This document shows, one piece after another, positions 43,534 to 55,773 of a stretch of DNA of 64,000 bases (within the stretch, counting starts at the first letter, position 1; every line of letters begins with the position of its first letter). The notes beneath the pieces were generated by a model, which saw only the letters and a list, made by a program, of their open reading frames with translations, was not told the origin of the DNA and made no database searches. A program made the translations under genes and the position numbers. Source of the DNA: Portulaca oleracea (lineage: Eukaryota > Streptophyta > Magnoliopsida > Caryophyllales > Portulacaceae); NCBI GenBank assembly GCA_029582165.1, contig CM055890.1, positions 7,032,787 through 7,096,786 of the forward strand, given 5' to 3'.

Positions 43534-43535
<2 letters not shown>
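43077..43535. other. AT-rich stretch with inverted repeats, no gene
   Basis: ACCATCTTGACTTAAGATGGT (43089-43109) is a near-perfect palindrome, echoed by AACCATCTTGAGTT at 43113. Arms TACAAACTGTATAG (43410) and CTATACAGTTTGTATAATTTTTA (43468-43490) form a second inverted repeat. It is possibly the end of an unidentified element. Confidence 0.5.
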
Positions 43536-43632
<97 letters not shown>

Positions 43633-43691
43633 TGTATGTATGTATGTATGTATGTATGTATGTATGTATATATATATATATATATATATAT
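43536..43691. repeat. (TA)n - (TATG)n - (TA)n compound microsatellite
   Basis: TA repeats to about 43602, TATG repeats to about 43668, then TA again. Open frames across it are low-complexity artefacts. Confidence 0.97.
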
Positions 43692-43696
43692 TTATA

Positions 43697-44205
43697 AGGT
43701 TCTAATAATCCCTACTTTTGAAAATTGGATGACAATAATCCCTACTTTAAATTTGTATTCTGGTGGTCCAAAAAAAAAAAATTGTATTGTAGTGGGACAT
43801 AATTCAGAGTATACCCTAAATATCATAGATTTTGTGTTGCATTTGATTCAAAACTTTGTATAACACTTTACCACGATTTTTAATGAATTTACAACACTTC
43901 TCCCAATTTTTTTGAATATTTTTTCTATTTTTTATGATTTTTTCAATTTTATTATTTTTAAAAAATCATAATAATTACTTAGAATCTCAAAAAAATAATT
44001 TAAAAAATATTTTAGCAACTACACTTCATTACCTATCTGGGGGCAGGAACAAAAAAAATAAAAACAATATGGGGTAGGCATGAAAAAAAATAAAAAGAAT
44101 GTGGTGATAGATTTGGTACCATTATAATACAATTTTATTTTTTTTTGGACCACCAGAATACAAATTTAAAGTAGGGATTATTAGAATCCAATTTCCCTAT
44201 ACAAA
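43697..44205. mobile_element. TIR element related to 35655-37583 family
   Basis: The right end, on the minus strand, begins GGGAAATTGGATTCTAATAA and continues CCCTACTTTAAATTTGTATTC. The left side carries TTCTAATAATCCCTAC twice and the same TTTGTATTCTGGTGGTCC phrase inverted. The left terminus is damaged next to the microsatellite. Noncoding. Confidence 0.6.
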
Positions 44206-44596
<391 letters not shown>

Positions 44597-44819
44597 CTGT
44601 CGCCTAAAAAACAATGAGTCAAACGCCCCTTCCTATTACCACAACTATAGTGCATAACTAGCTGAGGGTACTTTCAGAAAATCATGTCAATTCTCTTCTC
44701 TAATTCATCACGATTGACCTATTAAGATTTACAAAGGACATCACTAGTTAGTATAAGATCAGTAAACAGTAAACAATGAATAGAGTATAAGAACACAACA
44801 AAATACTTACCCAATTTGA

Positions 44820-46564
44820 TTTTGGACGTTTAGCATTTCCTTGCTCACTTATCATACTTAGTGTCGTAAAAGTAAAATTGGGATCGTTATTCATTCTCGC
44901 TATTGTCCTCTTTTGAAAAGGATAACAACAATAGAAGTGTTGTAAAATTAGTTACCTTATAAGACTTTTATCATACATCAAATCTTAGAGAAGTACATAT
45001 CAAATTTATTAAATTAAACAAAATGCCATTTGACTTTCTCTTCCATAAGCTTTGATGTTATAGTACCTTGTGTTGAATTGCTTACACCATCAATGGGCTT
45101 CGTTTGTTGGACCATGTGACCATTACCATTAGTTGGGGTGCGTTGTGGAGTATTAAATCTCTCTCCGAAAATATTAAAATAGCAAGTCTTTGTTCGCTCA
45201 TTTAGTGGCTTGGACAAAATTGAAAGCATGATTGTTAAAATTTGACTAAATCTACGATGGTACAATTTAAGTATATAATACAAGTGCACATACTGTTATA
45301 TTTCTTGATCGATCCAATTGTCCAGTCATAACCTGGTTTCTTTTCTTTGGTAGAGTTAGGCCACTCAAATCCTCATTCACTATAAATACATGACAAAAAT
45401 TTGTTCCAAACCGTTATCAAAATAAACAACTAGGTATGGTAAGTTGAATAACTAATCATGCAACATTACCTTCATCACAATTAGTAGTTTGACCATGAAG
45501 AATGTTCCTTGGATCTTCTTGTAGACACTATGAATTAGGACATTTTTCATCACTGGAGTTGGACCCTTTGAGTCTTACTCATAGCGTCATTAAGTGTAAA
45601 CACATGAAGAATGTGGTTTCTGAACTGTTATAAGCGAAACAAGTAGATTTGGTAAGTTGAGAAACTAATCATGCAAGATTACTTTTGTCACCTTTAGTAG
45701 TATGGCCATGTAATGGTGCATTTGAAGACCTTTCTAGTAGATTAAGAGATCTTATTCTCATTTGCTCATTAAGGGTCCTGGATGAAATCTATAAGGAAAA
45801 AAAAGAGTTACCAACAACCAATGAAGCGTAAATAAGAAAAATCATCAATAACATTATTTGCACACGCACTTACATTTCTTGGATCTTTTTGTAGACCATT
45901 GTGAATCAGGACATTTTTACTCACTAAAGTTGGACCTTTTTAATCTTACTTAGACTCTCGTTCACTGTAGATACATAAAGAATGTTGTTTCCAAGCCCAT
46001 ATTAAAGAAATAAGTAGGATCAGTAAGTTTGAACAACTAATTATCCAACACTACCTTTATCACCATTAGTAGTATTACCATGTAATGGTGCATTAGAAGA
46101 CTTTTCATGTAGATTAAGAGATCTTGTTTCCGTTTGCTTATTTAGGGGTTTGCACAAAATCTAGAGGGGAAAAAATGTTTCTCAATCATACAAAAACTTG
46201 TTAGCAAAAGCTTCATTATATGGAACCATGCTCATAACAGTAGCATCCTAAAAATAGCCAACAACTGATGAAGTAGTGATAAGAAAAACTGTTAACAACA
46301 TTATTTACACACATTCTTACATTTCTTGGATCTTCATGTAGACCACTGTGATTGAGGGCATTTTTCCTTGCTGGAGTTGGACCTTTTTGAATGTTACTCA
46401 TTATATACACAAGAATGACATATAATAGGTTGTTAACTGAAAAGTCTAATTTCAATTCTAGCTATTTACCTCTTACCTTGACCATGGGAGATCAGGGGGT
46501 CATCTTTTGACATGTGTGACTCATGACTTTTGCTGCGTTGTTGTGGTGTGTCGTTGCTGGAATT
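44820..46564 (-). pseudogene. Tandemly repeated small-exon gene fragment of unknown identity
   Basis: On the minus strand short open segments bounded by splice-like sites alternate. Segment 1 is 46564-46478 (SKDDPLISHGQ then GTAAGA). Type A exons end in LHEDPRN, LQKDPRN or LDRSRN just before GT (about 46402-46318, 45965-45880, 45382-45297). Type B exons contain PLN, RSLNL, SSNAPLHG and GDK (about 46164-46054, 45790-45694; a diverged one at 45229-45014). A fused, shortened A/B copy lies at about 45590-45473. A further exon-like stretch is KRTIARMNNDPNFTFTTLSM (44920-44822, then GTAAG). Two type A copies have one-base frameshifts, so the array looks decayed. I do not recognise the family; a plant transposase gene is one possibility. 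Confidence 0.45.
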
Positions 46565-46843
46565 CTATAGGGAGCCAACACCCTACTTATAAAATACATA
46601 ATTATGTCAATGACAAACCATGTTCATTCTAATGGTTGAAATTACTCTTCATTATACCAATATAAGAGCTAATATGACATGAATGAGAAACATAGTGATT
46701 CACGTGGGTAGTTTCACGCTCTTTAGTAGCAAGCTTAACTAAAGTAGAAATGAGAAACGTACTGATCCATTGGCAAAACATTCCAATAACTTAAAAAATA
46801 TGATTGAGTTAAAAACTTTACATGTGACATGCATATAAACTAA

Positions 46844-47191
46844 GGCCCTGTTCTTTTATACGGCTAGCTGCGGTATGACATGGTGCGGTGAGGTGGAATT
46901 GTGGTGGAATTTGGTGGGTTTGGAAAAGGTGCGGTGGATTGTGGTGGGTTGTGGTAAGTTGTGGTGGTTTTGTTTTTAATAATTGTAAATTGTGTTGGTA
47001 AATGTGAAAAAGTAATTGGAAACAGTGAGATGAAATATGGTTTTTGTTTTAAAAAAAATAAAATAAAATTGAAAAAGTTGATTGTGGTGAGTTGTGGTAA
47101 ATTGTGGTGGATTAGTATGTTGTGGTGGGTTGTGGGAAGGTCCGGTGAGTTATGGCACCGCAGCCAGCCAGCCGCATAAAAGAACAGAGCC
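46844..47191. mobile_element. Tourist-like (PIF/Harbinger) MITE
   Basis: Ends GGCCCTGTTCTTTTA and TAAAAGAACAGAGCC are inverted, with flanking TAA on both sides (46841-46843, 47192-47194). 348 bp. The interior is GTGGTGGG-rich with no transposase. Confidence 0.85.
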
Positions 47192-48305
47192 TAAGATCAA
47201 TAGTAACCAACTTTAAATCTTCTAACAAAAAAAAAAAAAAAAGATAGATACTATAGTAAATGGCTATAGTCATGTTTGAAAGGAGTGAAACTATGGTAAA
47301 TTATGCCTTAGAGAGAGAAGCTGTGACTTCTCTCTAGAAATCCCTACGTTTTTTCTTCTTATTTAAAGGTGCTCTTTTAAATTTAATCTCTGGTCTCGAT
47401 CTGCTGGTTCTTGAGTCAGTTTGTTAGAGTTTGGGTTGTCTGCTGGAGTAAGTTGCTGTTCCTTTGATTGTTCCTCATAGTTTTCTGGCAAGTTGGAGAA
47501 ATCGCCAGTTGAAGGTTTATTTCTCAAGTGAGGATACCATTTTAGTTCACGCTGTTGTCCTGTGGTTGTGCAAGTCTGCGTTTGAAGGGGTTCCGGAATG
47601 GCCTACCGCCGGCGGTGTGTTTGCTCAGACGACACTGGTGGAGGAAGTTGTAAATAAGAGTCCGAAGATTCTAGAAGACTAAAGACTGTTTGTGGGGTCT
47701 TTTTGAGGTCCTGATTTGGGCCGTCTAGTTAAGGGCTGGGTGATCGTGGGCAAGAGTTTTGGGCTCTCCTTCTGGGCCTGAGTGAAGGTTTGCTTGCAGC
47801 GTATTCTTTACGCGGAGGGTCTTTGCAGGTAGGTCAGTCGTCGGTAGTTGGGGTCATTTCTTTGGGCGGCTAGGGCAGTAAATGTAGAGTAGCTGACAGA
47901 AGTAGCATTGGGCAGGCGTGTGTGAGGAGTTTTTCTTCCTTTCTCTGCGAAGTGATGTGATTGTGCAGAGTTAAGGGAGTAGTTGGGAGTAAATGGGGAA
48001 TACACCCGGGTCTTATCAAAGAGATACGAAGACTAAAATGCCATTATATATCCCTCCCTTTAGAAGGGGAGACAGAAGGGCTTTGCATAGGACTGCACAG
48101 TGGGGTTTTAACTATAAAAGGAAGGAAAGAGGAAACGGTTCCATATCTCAGAAATCCTTTTTTTCGAGGGAGTTGGAGAGAATTAGGGCAGTCTTCTCGT
48201 TTCCATTGTCGTTCTTCTTGCTACTACAAAAAAAGGAGTATGGAGAGTAATCATAGGAGGAGGAACACTGTGAGTTTTCCTGAAGGACCGAGAATGGGGG
48301 CATGA

Positions 48306-50838
48306 GTGGATCTTAGTCTTCCACCTTTGGGTGTTGAAGTCCAACTAGATAATACTTTCATTGGGTTTGTGACTGATGGAAAGGAGTGGGATGAGGAAGC
48401 TCTACAACGCTTAGTAGATGCTAATTGGGTGTTAAGGAGTGCTGTGACTGTCAAGAAGGTTGGAGATATGCATTTTTCCTTCTGGTTTATGTACCCAGAG
48501 AATTGCTTTGATATGATGGGGCAGCACACTGTGAACTTTGAGGGCTCGCTCATGGCCTTGAAGAAAATCACTACTGATATGAGGCCTGAGGAGGTTCGTT
48601 TCCGATCTATCTGCTTGTGGGTTCAGATTTAAGGCCTTCCTTTTAGGCAAAAATGGGCTAGCACTGCAATAAAGCTAGTCAGAACTTTTGGGGACGTCTT
48701 GGATGTGGACATTCGAGGGGTTGCTGATTTTACCCTAGATAATGTGTATGTTCTGGTCAGGATGGAGCTGTCGAAGCCACTGGTTGCTGGAGCATATGCA
48801 AGAGATGACTATGGTAATATTCACTGGGTGCATTTTCGTTCTGAGAATGTTTTTATTTTCTGCAAAAAGTGTGGAAGGATTGGGCATCATGATTTTGAAT
48901 GCGCTTTACCGGAGGTGATGGCTAGGGAGGAGGTCAAGAGTTGGATTTTAGAGGCAGGCAGATTGGGGCATGTAATAATCTCTGGTGAAGGTGCATCTTA
49001 TACTGGGAAAATTAGAGCTTTCCTTATCAAAAGAGGATACCTGACGACCCGTTTGAGGATGGGTCAACGCCAGCACCCTGCTCCTACGGATCCAGAATTG
49101 CATTATCCGGAGTTTTTCGAGCTGGAGGATGTTGGAGTAAATGGGTTTGGGCCGGTTATTGGTATATCGTCTAATGAGCGAGGTGAAACGGGTATTACAA
49201 GAAGAAGAAGAGGGGGATCGGATGGAGGACAAGGGGAAGGAAGTTATTGTGGGGCAAGAGTGGTGCGACAGAGGGGGGAGGGGTTACAAATTTTGGGGGA
49301 AAGAGTGATGGGCATGGAGCAGAGTGAGGGAGGGGATACAGAAGCCTTGATGGATGTTGATGAGAACTAAGAGGGAGGCGAAGGAGTAGATGGGGGTGAT
49401 GATGGTGAGGTTGGGGAGAGTGAAGTGGAACCGATGGAGGATGGAGATGGAGGTGGGGAGACGGAGGAAGAAGAACCAGAAGAGGATGGAGATGAGAATG
49501 AAGAGGAGGATCATCCGGGAAATGACAGCGACAACTCTGATGATGGTGGGGATGAAGGTGGAGATGAGGCTGGAAGTGGGAGTGGGATGGGTAATGATGG
49601 TAGTGCTGATGGTAATAGTGGTACAGGGAATGGAGAGGATGGAAATAACGGGAGGCATGGGGTCAAGAAAATGGCGATAGGGATTATTTTCAGCCGGGGA
49701 GTCCGGGACGAGGAGGTCCTCAAAGGGAGTTTTTTCTTAACGTCTGTATGGGCGAATCTCAGAATTACATGCAGTCACGTACTGATAGTACTCTCTGCGC
49801 GCTTTTGGAGCAAAGTGGGGGCCCATTGGAGATTTCATCCAATGATCTACCAAGAGGGCCATTCTCACCAACTGGTCCACCTGAAGACCAAGGCGAAATT
49901 ATAAGGGAGGCTATTCGTCGTTTGAATTCGGTGGGGACTGATTCAGGTAACCCTTTTGAGGGTACTTCCGTCTTTTCGCTTCATAATTTGGATAGTAATT
50001 TTCCCCATTTCTATTATGCTACTTTTCCAGATAGTGATGGGTCTTTTTCAATGGGGGGATTTGGAGCGACCTCTAGGGAAGCTTTGTCGGCTTCGGGTGA
50101 TGTGGTGTCGCCTCATTTATTTGGGCATGTCTATGCGAATCCTGACTTGCCTTTGAATGGGATGGGGGGTGGGGAATCCTATATATATGAGAGAGGGGAA
50201 TCCAGTAATCAACCCCTTCAACATCACGAAGGTTTGTTGATCCATGGGAGCCTATTCCCGAGTATTCCCAGAGTTTATTCCAAGTGTCGGATTCAGAGCC
50301 TAAGGGGGGTACTGGGTGCAATATACCGCAAACGGGTCAGTCTCAGAGGATACCTTAAGTATGGGGGGGGGGGGAGGGACTGGGGTGAATCCTATAGAGG
50401 AGAGCTTTTCGTGGCCACCTGCTTATGATAAAATTGATAAAAAAGGAGGAGCATGATTTTGGTAGTTAGGAGGAAATTAAACTTTTGTTGGGATGAAAGT
50501 AAACTGTTACTTTCAAAAAGTCTAACTCCTCAAAATCTAGCTCTTTGGATTCAACTGTGGGCAGGGTGGAACTTTTTCCCAAGAAGCGCCAGAGACAAAC
50601 AAGGAGTGAAGAAGTGGATGGGGAGGATCAAGGGGATGAAGCTACCTCAGTTTTTGCTGAAGAAATTTGGCAGGCTCGACTCAAACGACAGCGAAGGGAG
50701 CAAATGGTGATTGTCCTCCAAAGAGAATTTGAAGCCTTTCTAAAAGTAGAGGGGAAGAAAAGAAGCAGTGCTTGGTTTGAATTTCTTGCTGAGAGGGTGT
50801 CGGAGGCAGCCCCGAAATTGCCTCCTCCGTCGCCATAA
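48306..50838 (+). pseudogene. LINE ORF1 (RNA-binding, CCHC knuckle), broken
   Basis: The first part has DUF4283-like features (WVLRSAVTVKKVGDMHFSFW, VRFRSICLWVQI). An in-frame TAA at 48630 is followed by continued reading (KLVRTFGDVLDVDIRG), then the knuckle CKKCGRIGHHDFEC (CX2CX4HX4C, about 48859-48900). A second in-frame stop at 49368 precedes a long Glu/Asp/Gly-rich acidic tract (49425-49650). Frame changes at about 49745 and 50430-50540 lead to a basic C-terminus (FPKKRQRQTR) ending at 50838. ORF1 proteins bind the element RNA in the ribonucleoprotein. The acidic tract is unusually long. ORF2 starts within a few bases of the ORF1 stop. Confidence 0.85.
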
Positions 50839-50840
50839 TT

Positions 50841-53800
50841 GTTGCAGCATGGAATTGTAGAGGATTAGGGCAGGTGGACCTCTCTGCAATTCCTTATGTC
50901 CACTGGGTGTCATCCGTTTTGAAATTGGATTTGATTTGTCTTTATGAGTCCAAGCGGTTGGTTCTTGAAGCTAGTGTATCTGTTAAAAAGATGGGCTTCC
51001 CTGTTGTTTTTGGGGTGGATTTGGTAGGTAAGGTTGGGGGTATGGTTCTGGGGTGGAAGTAGGAGTCTGTTTTTTCTATTGTGCTCTGTGATGCGAACTT
51101 TTTAATCCTTCAATCTAGTGGAATGAATCTTGCGTTATGGTATATTGTTTTTATGTATGGATGCCCTTATTATCAAGGTAGACAAGAGGTGTGGGAACGT
51201 TTGGCCAGGGCTATTTCTGGTCTGCAAGGACCATATGTGATTGTTGGTGATTTTAACCAGGTGGAAGATAACACTCAAAAAGCTGGGGGTTCTTCTTCTA
51301 TTAGGGGAGAGAATCAATTTTGGGAATGGAAGGATAGTTTGGATCTGCATGATGTGCCCTTTACTGGGGCTACATTTACTTGGACTAATAAAAGAAGTGA
51401 TGGGGATAGTATTTGGGAGAGGTTGGATAGAGTTTATGCCTCGACTTGTTGGATGGAGAATTTTCCACATTCCTTTGTGCACAATTTCCCCATTGTTTTC
51501 TCTGATCACTCGTTGATTGCTTTACATATTAAAGGCTCGATCCGTGGGTTACCAAATTGGATCGCTTTCTGGAGGGTTTGGATAGCTTATTGAGATCTTG
51601 CACAATCCATGGTTGTGCATCTTTCAAATGTGTCAAATGGTTGAGTAAGGTGAGACAGATGGGGAGGAAGCTGATTTACGAGCTAAAGGAGGAGTGACAT
51701 CAACCAACCTCAAATGCCTTGACTGAATTGCAAGAGTTGTAGGATTCTCTTGTAAAGTTTGGCATGGAGAATTATGCTTTTGCAAGGGCTATCCATAAGG
51801 AGAAGGATGTGGAGAGAATGATCAAAGAGGTACATGAGTTCTGGGTCCATAAAAGTAAAATCATTGGGCCGGGCTGGGGGATCAGTATACTGCGTTCTTC
51901 TTTGGACACTTCAGACGGAGGCAGGCTTTTAACAAAATTAATTGCATAACTTTGCGGAATGGGCTGGTCTCCTTCAATGAGGAGGACTTTATTCAAGAGT
52001 TCTTCGAGGAGTTCTCTGGGCTTTTTAGGCCCAATGTGTCAATGCCGATTTTGAGAAACAAAACGATAAGCCAGGTTGTGGGAACTATTCGTAATAAACT
52101 TTCGGACGACGATAGAGAGTTTCTTCTTAAACCGTTCTCGAGGAGGGATGTTGAGAATGTGATTCGGCAGCTTAAACCAGGGAAGAGTCCGGGACTGGAT
52201 GGAATTTCACCGGAATTTTTCAAGAATTGCTGGGGGATTGTTGGCGACCAGGTGGTTGATACTATCCTGGAGGCCGTAAATGATGGGGTTTTCGTTGGTG
52301 AACTCAACAATACAGATATTTTCCTTTTGAAGAAAAAACCGGATGCTCCGTTGGTTAGTGACTTCCGTCCTATAAGTCTTTGCAATATGGTCTACAGGAT
52401 TATTGCTAAGTGTTTAGTGGGGCGGTTGAGATCAGTCATGTGCTCTCTCGTTTCGGAGAGTCAAGCTGCTTTTGTCCCGGGTAGAGGGAAGGAGGATAAT
52501 ATCTTGGTAGTTCATGAGATTTTACATTATCTGGCAAATAAAAGAAAGGGGAAGCAGTTTGCTGCATTGAAGATTGATATGAGCAAGGCTTATGATAAGA
52601 TTCAGTGGGATTTTTTAGAATCGGTGCTCAGGAAGATGGAATTTCTTAATAAATGGGTGCGGATCCTTATGAGGTGCGTATCCACTGTTCGATACTCAAT
52701 TATGGTGAATGGGGTCAATTCCAAACCAATTATTCCTATTACGGGGCTTCGACAAGGTGATTCGTTGTCCCCTTACTTATTTCTTTTGTGTACAGAGGCT
52801 TTGTCATCTTTAATTGAAGATGATATATTGTGTGGGAGAGTAGGGGGGGGGGGGGTGAAGGTGGCCAGGAGGGCTCCGCAAGTGTCACATGTCTTTTTTG
52901 CTGATGATGCATTATTCTTTACTGAGCTTGAGGCTGGATCTTGTTTAGCCTTGAAGAGCTCCATTGATAGATACAATTTTGCATCAGATCAGGTTAAAAC
53001 CTGAATAAATTGTCTATTTGCTTTTCTAAGGGAACGCCTCAGGAGGATAAAGAAGGAATGAAAGTGATTTTTGGATATCCGGAAGGGGGTTTCTTCTAGA
53101 CCTATCTTGGTGTCCCCACAAAGATCCAAAGGAATAGGACTGTCCACTTTGGTTTTATGGTTGAAGAAGTTAAGAGAAGGTTGGAGTCTTGGAAGTTTAA
53201 AATGCTATTGATGGCTAGGAAGCTCATTTTGATTAATGCGGTTCTGGTTGCTTTGCACCAGCATGTTCTGAGTATGTATCTAATTCCCAAGAAAGTTGTA
53301 GATTAAATTAATGTTATTATTTTGCGTTTGCTTTGGGGTAAGGTAGATGGAAGTAGGTTAGTTCATTGGAAGGATAAAGCGACGATGTTTAAGCCTAAAG
53401 GTGCTGGAGGTCTTGGTGTGCGGAATGTTGGGTGCTATAATAGGGCTTTGTTACTGAAGCAAGCTTTGAGAACGTATTTAAACCAAGAGCTTCTAATTGC
53501 GAGAATTTGGAAAGCCAAGTATGGAGTAGCGTTGCCAATTTCTCGTCAAGAAGAGGACATGGTCCGTGCTGTTCTATGACATGAAGAAGTTTAATACAGG
53601 TGGTGGATGGAGTCAAAACAAGACTTCGCTGGAGCGTTGGGAATGGGAAAACAATTAGAGTTCTTGATGGAAGGTGGATTCCAGGTGGGCGGGTTCAGTT
53701 GAGGGATGGACACAGTTACGACCTCCTTAAAGATTAGAAGGTTGAATCCTTAGCGACTAGAGATGAACAGGGAATGGGTGTTTGGAAGTGAGATTATTTG

Positions 53801-54931
53801 TAGCAAGTGTTCACTAGTGAAACAGTGGATAGGATTGCCCGTGTTTTCCCTCCTCAAGATGGGCTGGATGATGTGATTCTGTGGCCCGGTAAGGTTAATT
53901 CTAACTATAAAGTGAAGGATGGCTACTATGTTTTTCTGTTGATGGATACAGGCTTACAGACACCTATAGAGGAGGAAACCAGATTTTGGAGAATGATTTG
54001 GCATAGCGACATTCCTCCTAAATGGAAGACATTTGCTTGGAGGTGTGCTGTGGATGCTCTTCCAACGGGAGTAAATCGTTGGAAGAGGAAATTAGTGGAA
54101 AAGAACGACTGTTGGTGTGGGAAAGAGGTTGAGGATGTTGGCCATCTTTTCAGGCAGTGCACTAATGCTAGTCATATGTGGAAAGGCCGAAAGGCTCTCC
54201 GTTGGGTATATGCTCGGAGGTTAACCAAACCATAAGCTGGTGGGAATGGTTGAAAGGGTGGTTGTCTATTTCTCTAAAAGGAAAGAAAACGGGCACCTTT
54301 TGATGGGAGATTTCTTTGGAACTATGTGGGCTAAATGGAAGACTAGAAATGTTGTTTGTATTGGGAGGGAGAAAGTGTCAGCGACTTTCCTTGAACATAT
54401 GTTGGACCAGGCTGTGCAGGAGGTAATTCGGTGGAGGAAGAGGAGGAGGCAGGGTAACCAGCAGTTGCAGCGAGTTATAAATGATAAAATTGTTGAGTTT
54501 AGTTGGGGTGTTGAGGAAGTGAATGAAGGGGAAGGTATGTTCATAGTGGATGGGGCTAAACGGAAAAACTCAACTTCCATGGCTGTTGCTTGGGTGTTTC
54601 TGGAAAATGGAGTAAGATTGAGCTAGGGCTCGCATGTGGAGGTTGGTGATTTTGTGTTTTTCTATGAGCTCTTGGCTATTTGACTGGCCCTGCAGGAGGG
54701 AAGGAAGGTGGGCATGAGGAGAATTCTTATTTGGGCGGACTCTACACTTCCGGTGGAGTCTTTGATAAATATTAATAGAGCACCTATTGAGTGCAGGTCA
54801 CTTGCTTGGTGTTGCTTACGTGCAATCTGTGAGATGGGGTCGGGAAATATTTTGAAAGTTCCGAGGCAGTTTGTTCATCCAGCGCATCAGGTGGCCCGGC
54901 AGGCCATTCGTAGCGTCGGCTGCATTACCTA
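50841..54931 (+). pseudogene. LINE ORF2 (endonuclease, reverse transcriptase, RNase H), broken
   Basis: Endonuclease: IVAAWNCRGLG, an in-frame TAG at 51060, VGDFNQVEDN, FTGATFTWTNKRSD and SDHSLIALHI. After damage at about 51590-51950, reverse transcriptase reads at 51952-53004: KSPGLDGISPEFFK, FRPISLCNMVYRII, SQAAFVPGRGKEDN, KIDMSKAYDKIQWDFL (motif A Asp present), GLRQGDSLSPYLF and FFADDALFF (active-site Asp pair intact). Then come RLLWGKVDGSRLVHWKDK, zinc finger CWCGKEVEDVGHLFRQC (54112-54162) and an RNase H-like end (about 54480-54931: MFIVDGAKRKNS, RILIWADS). Shifts near 52985, 53580 and 54235 and several stops disable it. The catalytic boxes are better kept than in the minus-strand LINE. 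Confidence 0.88.
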
Positions 54932-55042
54932 GGTGTTAGATGGTCTTTTTTGTTTGTTTCTTTGTCTTGTTTGCTTTGGTGTTTCTTGCTGTTATCTTGT
55001 CTTGCAAAAAAAAAAAAAAAAAGAAGAAACTATGGTAAATTA

Positions 55043-55773
55043 GTACTTTTATTATTTTTTTTTATGTGGCTTTGCTATGACCAACCCCTTGCAATTATAC
55101 TCCATGTTTGAAAGGAGTGAAACTAAAATCCAAGAGTTCATAGGTAAGGAGATGCTGACACAAGTTGGTAGTTAGCTCCCTATGTCAATTTGTGAAGTCC
55201 AATTTCTTGAGAATGCAGTAATAATTTAAGGAATTTGTAGGGGTTTTGTCTTCGACATCTACTTTATGGTCAACTTTTATTACGAACTGTATTTTACTCA
55301 TCATGTATTCATGAATGACAATATAATTGTTTCTAAGAAGAAATTATAGATGAACATAGTATTTTTTTTGAAAGAGGTTATTATTAAGATAATCCTCAAA
55401 GAACTAATGGATTTATCCATTATAAGTCCTAATCCCACTTCTTTTGTAAAGTGGAGATTACTTCAGAAACTACTTGGAAGAAAGTGTTTTCCGACAAAGT
55501 TTTTTTGTCAATTTTATTAGGGGACAACTATTTGACCCTCCTTACACGTCAAGTTTACATGTTCTTGACCATGTGCCCTTTATTAATTTGTGAAGGCCTA
55601 AAGCTCTCATGCCATTCTTGTGGCAAAATTGCTCATAAGGATCTAAGATTTCCTTATCGATCCAATGACTTAGTTTCTTTAATGCTAATAGCTACTTCAT
55701 TTTTAAGGTTATCAAGCTTTTTGAGCACTGGATTCAAACATAGTAGTACAATTATATTCAAATTTGCTATTAA
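55043..55773. other. Intergenic; small LINE 3' fragment on minus strand
   Basis: The minus strand at about 55390-55363 reads AATAATAACCTCTTTCAAAAAAAA, like the 3' end of a LINE with an A tail. No other gene. It contains a second copy (55103-55124) of a 22-bp sequence also found at 47271-47292. Confidence 0.45.

Larger units (their letters stand above)
47304..55025 (+). mobile_element. 7.7-kb L1-type LINE with 17-bp target-site duplication
   Basis: GAAACTATGGTAAATTA is present at 47287-47303 and 55026-55042, a perfect target duplication. A poly(A) tail starts at 55006. Inside lie ORF1 (about 48306-50838) and ORF2 with endonuclease, reverse transcriptase, zinc finger and RNase H-like domains (50841-54931). 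The perfect duplication suggests a moderately recent insertion, although both ORFs have stops and frameshifts. Confidence 0.95.

Noticed and set aside
43491..43863. Open frames made of YIYIYI, MYVC and similar repeats
   Set aside because: They are translations of TA, TATG and CA microsatellites on both strands, not genes.
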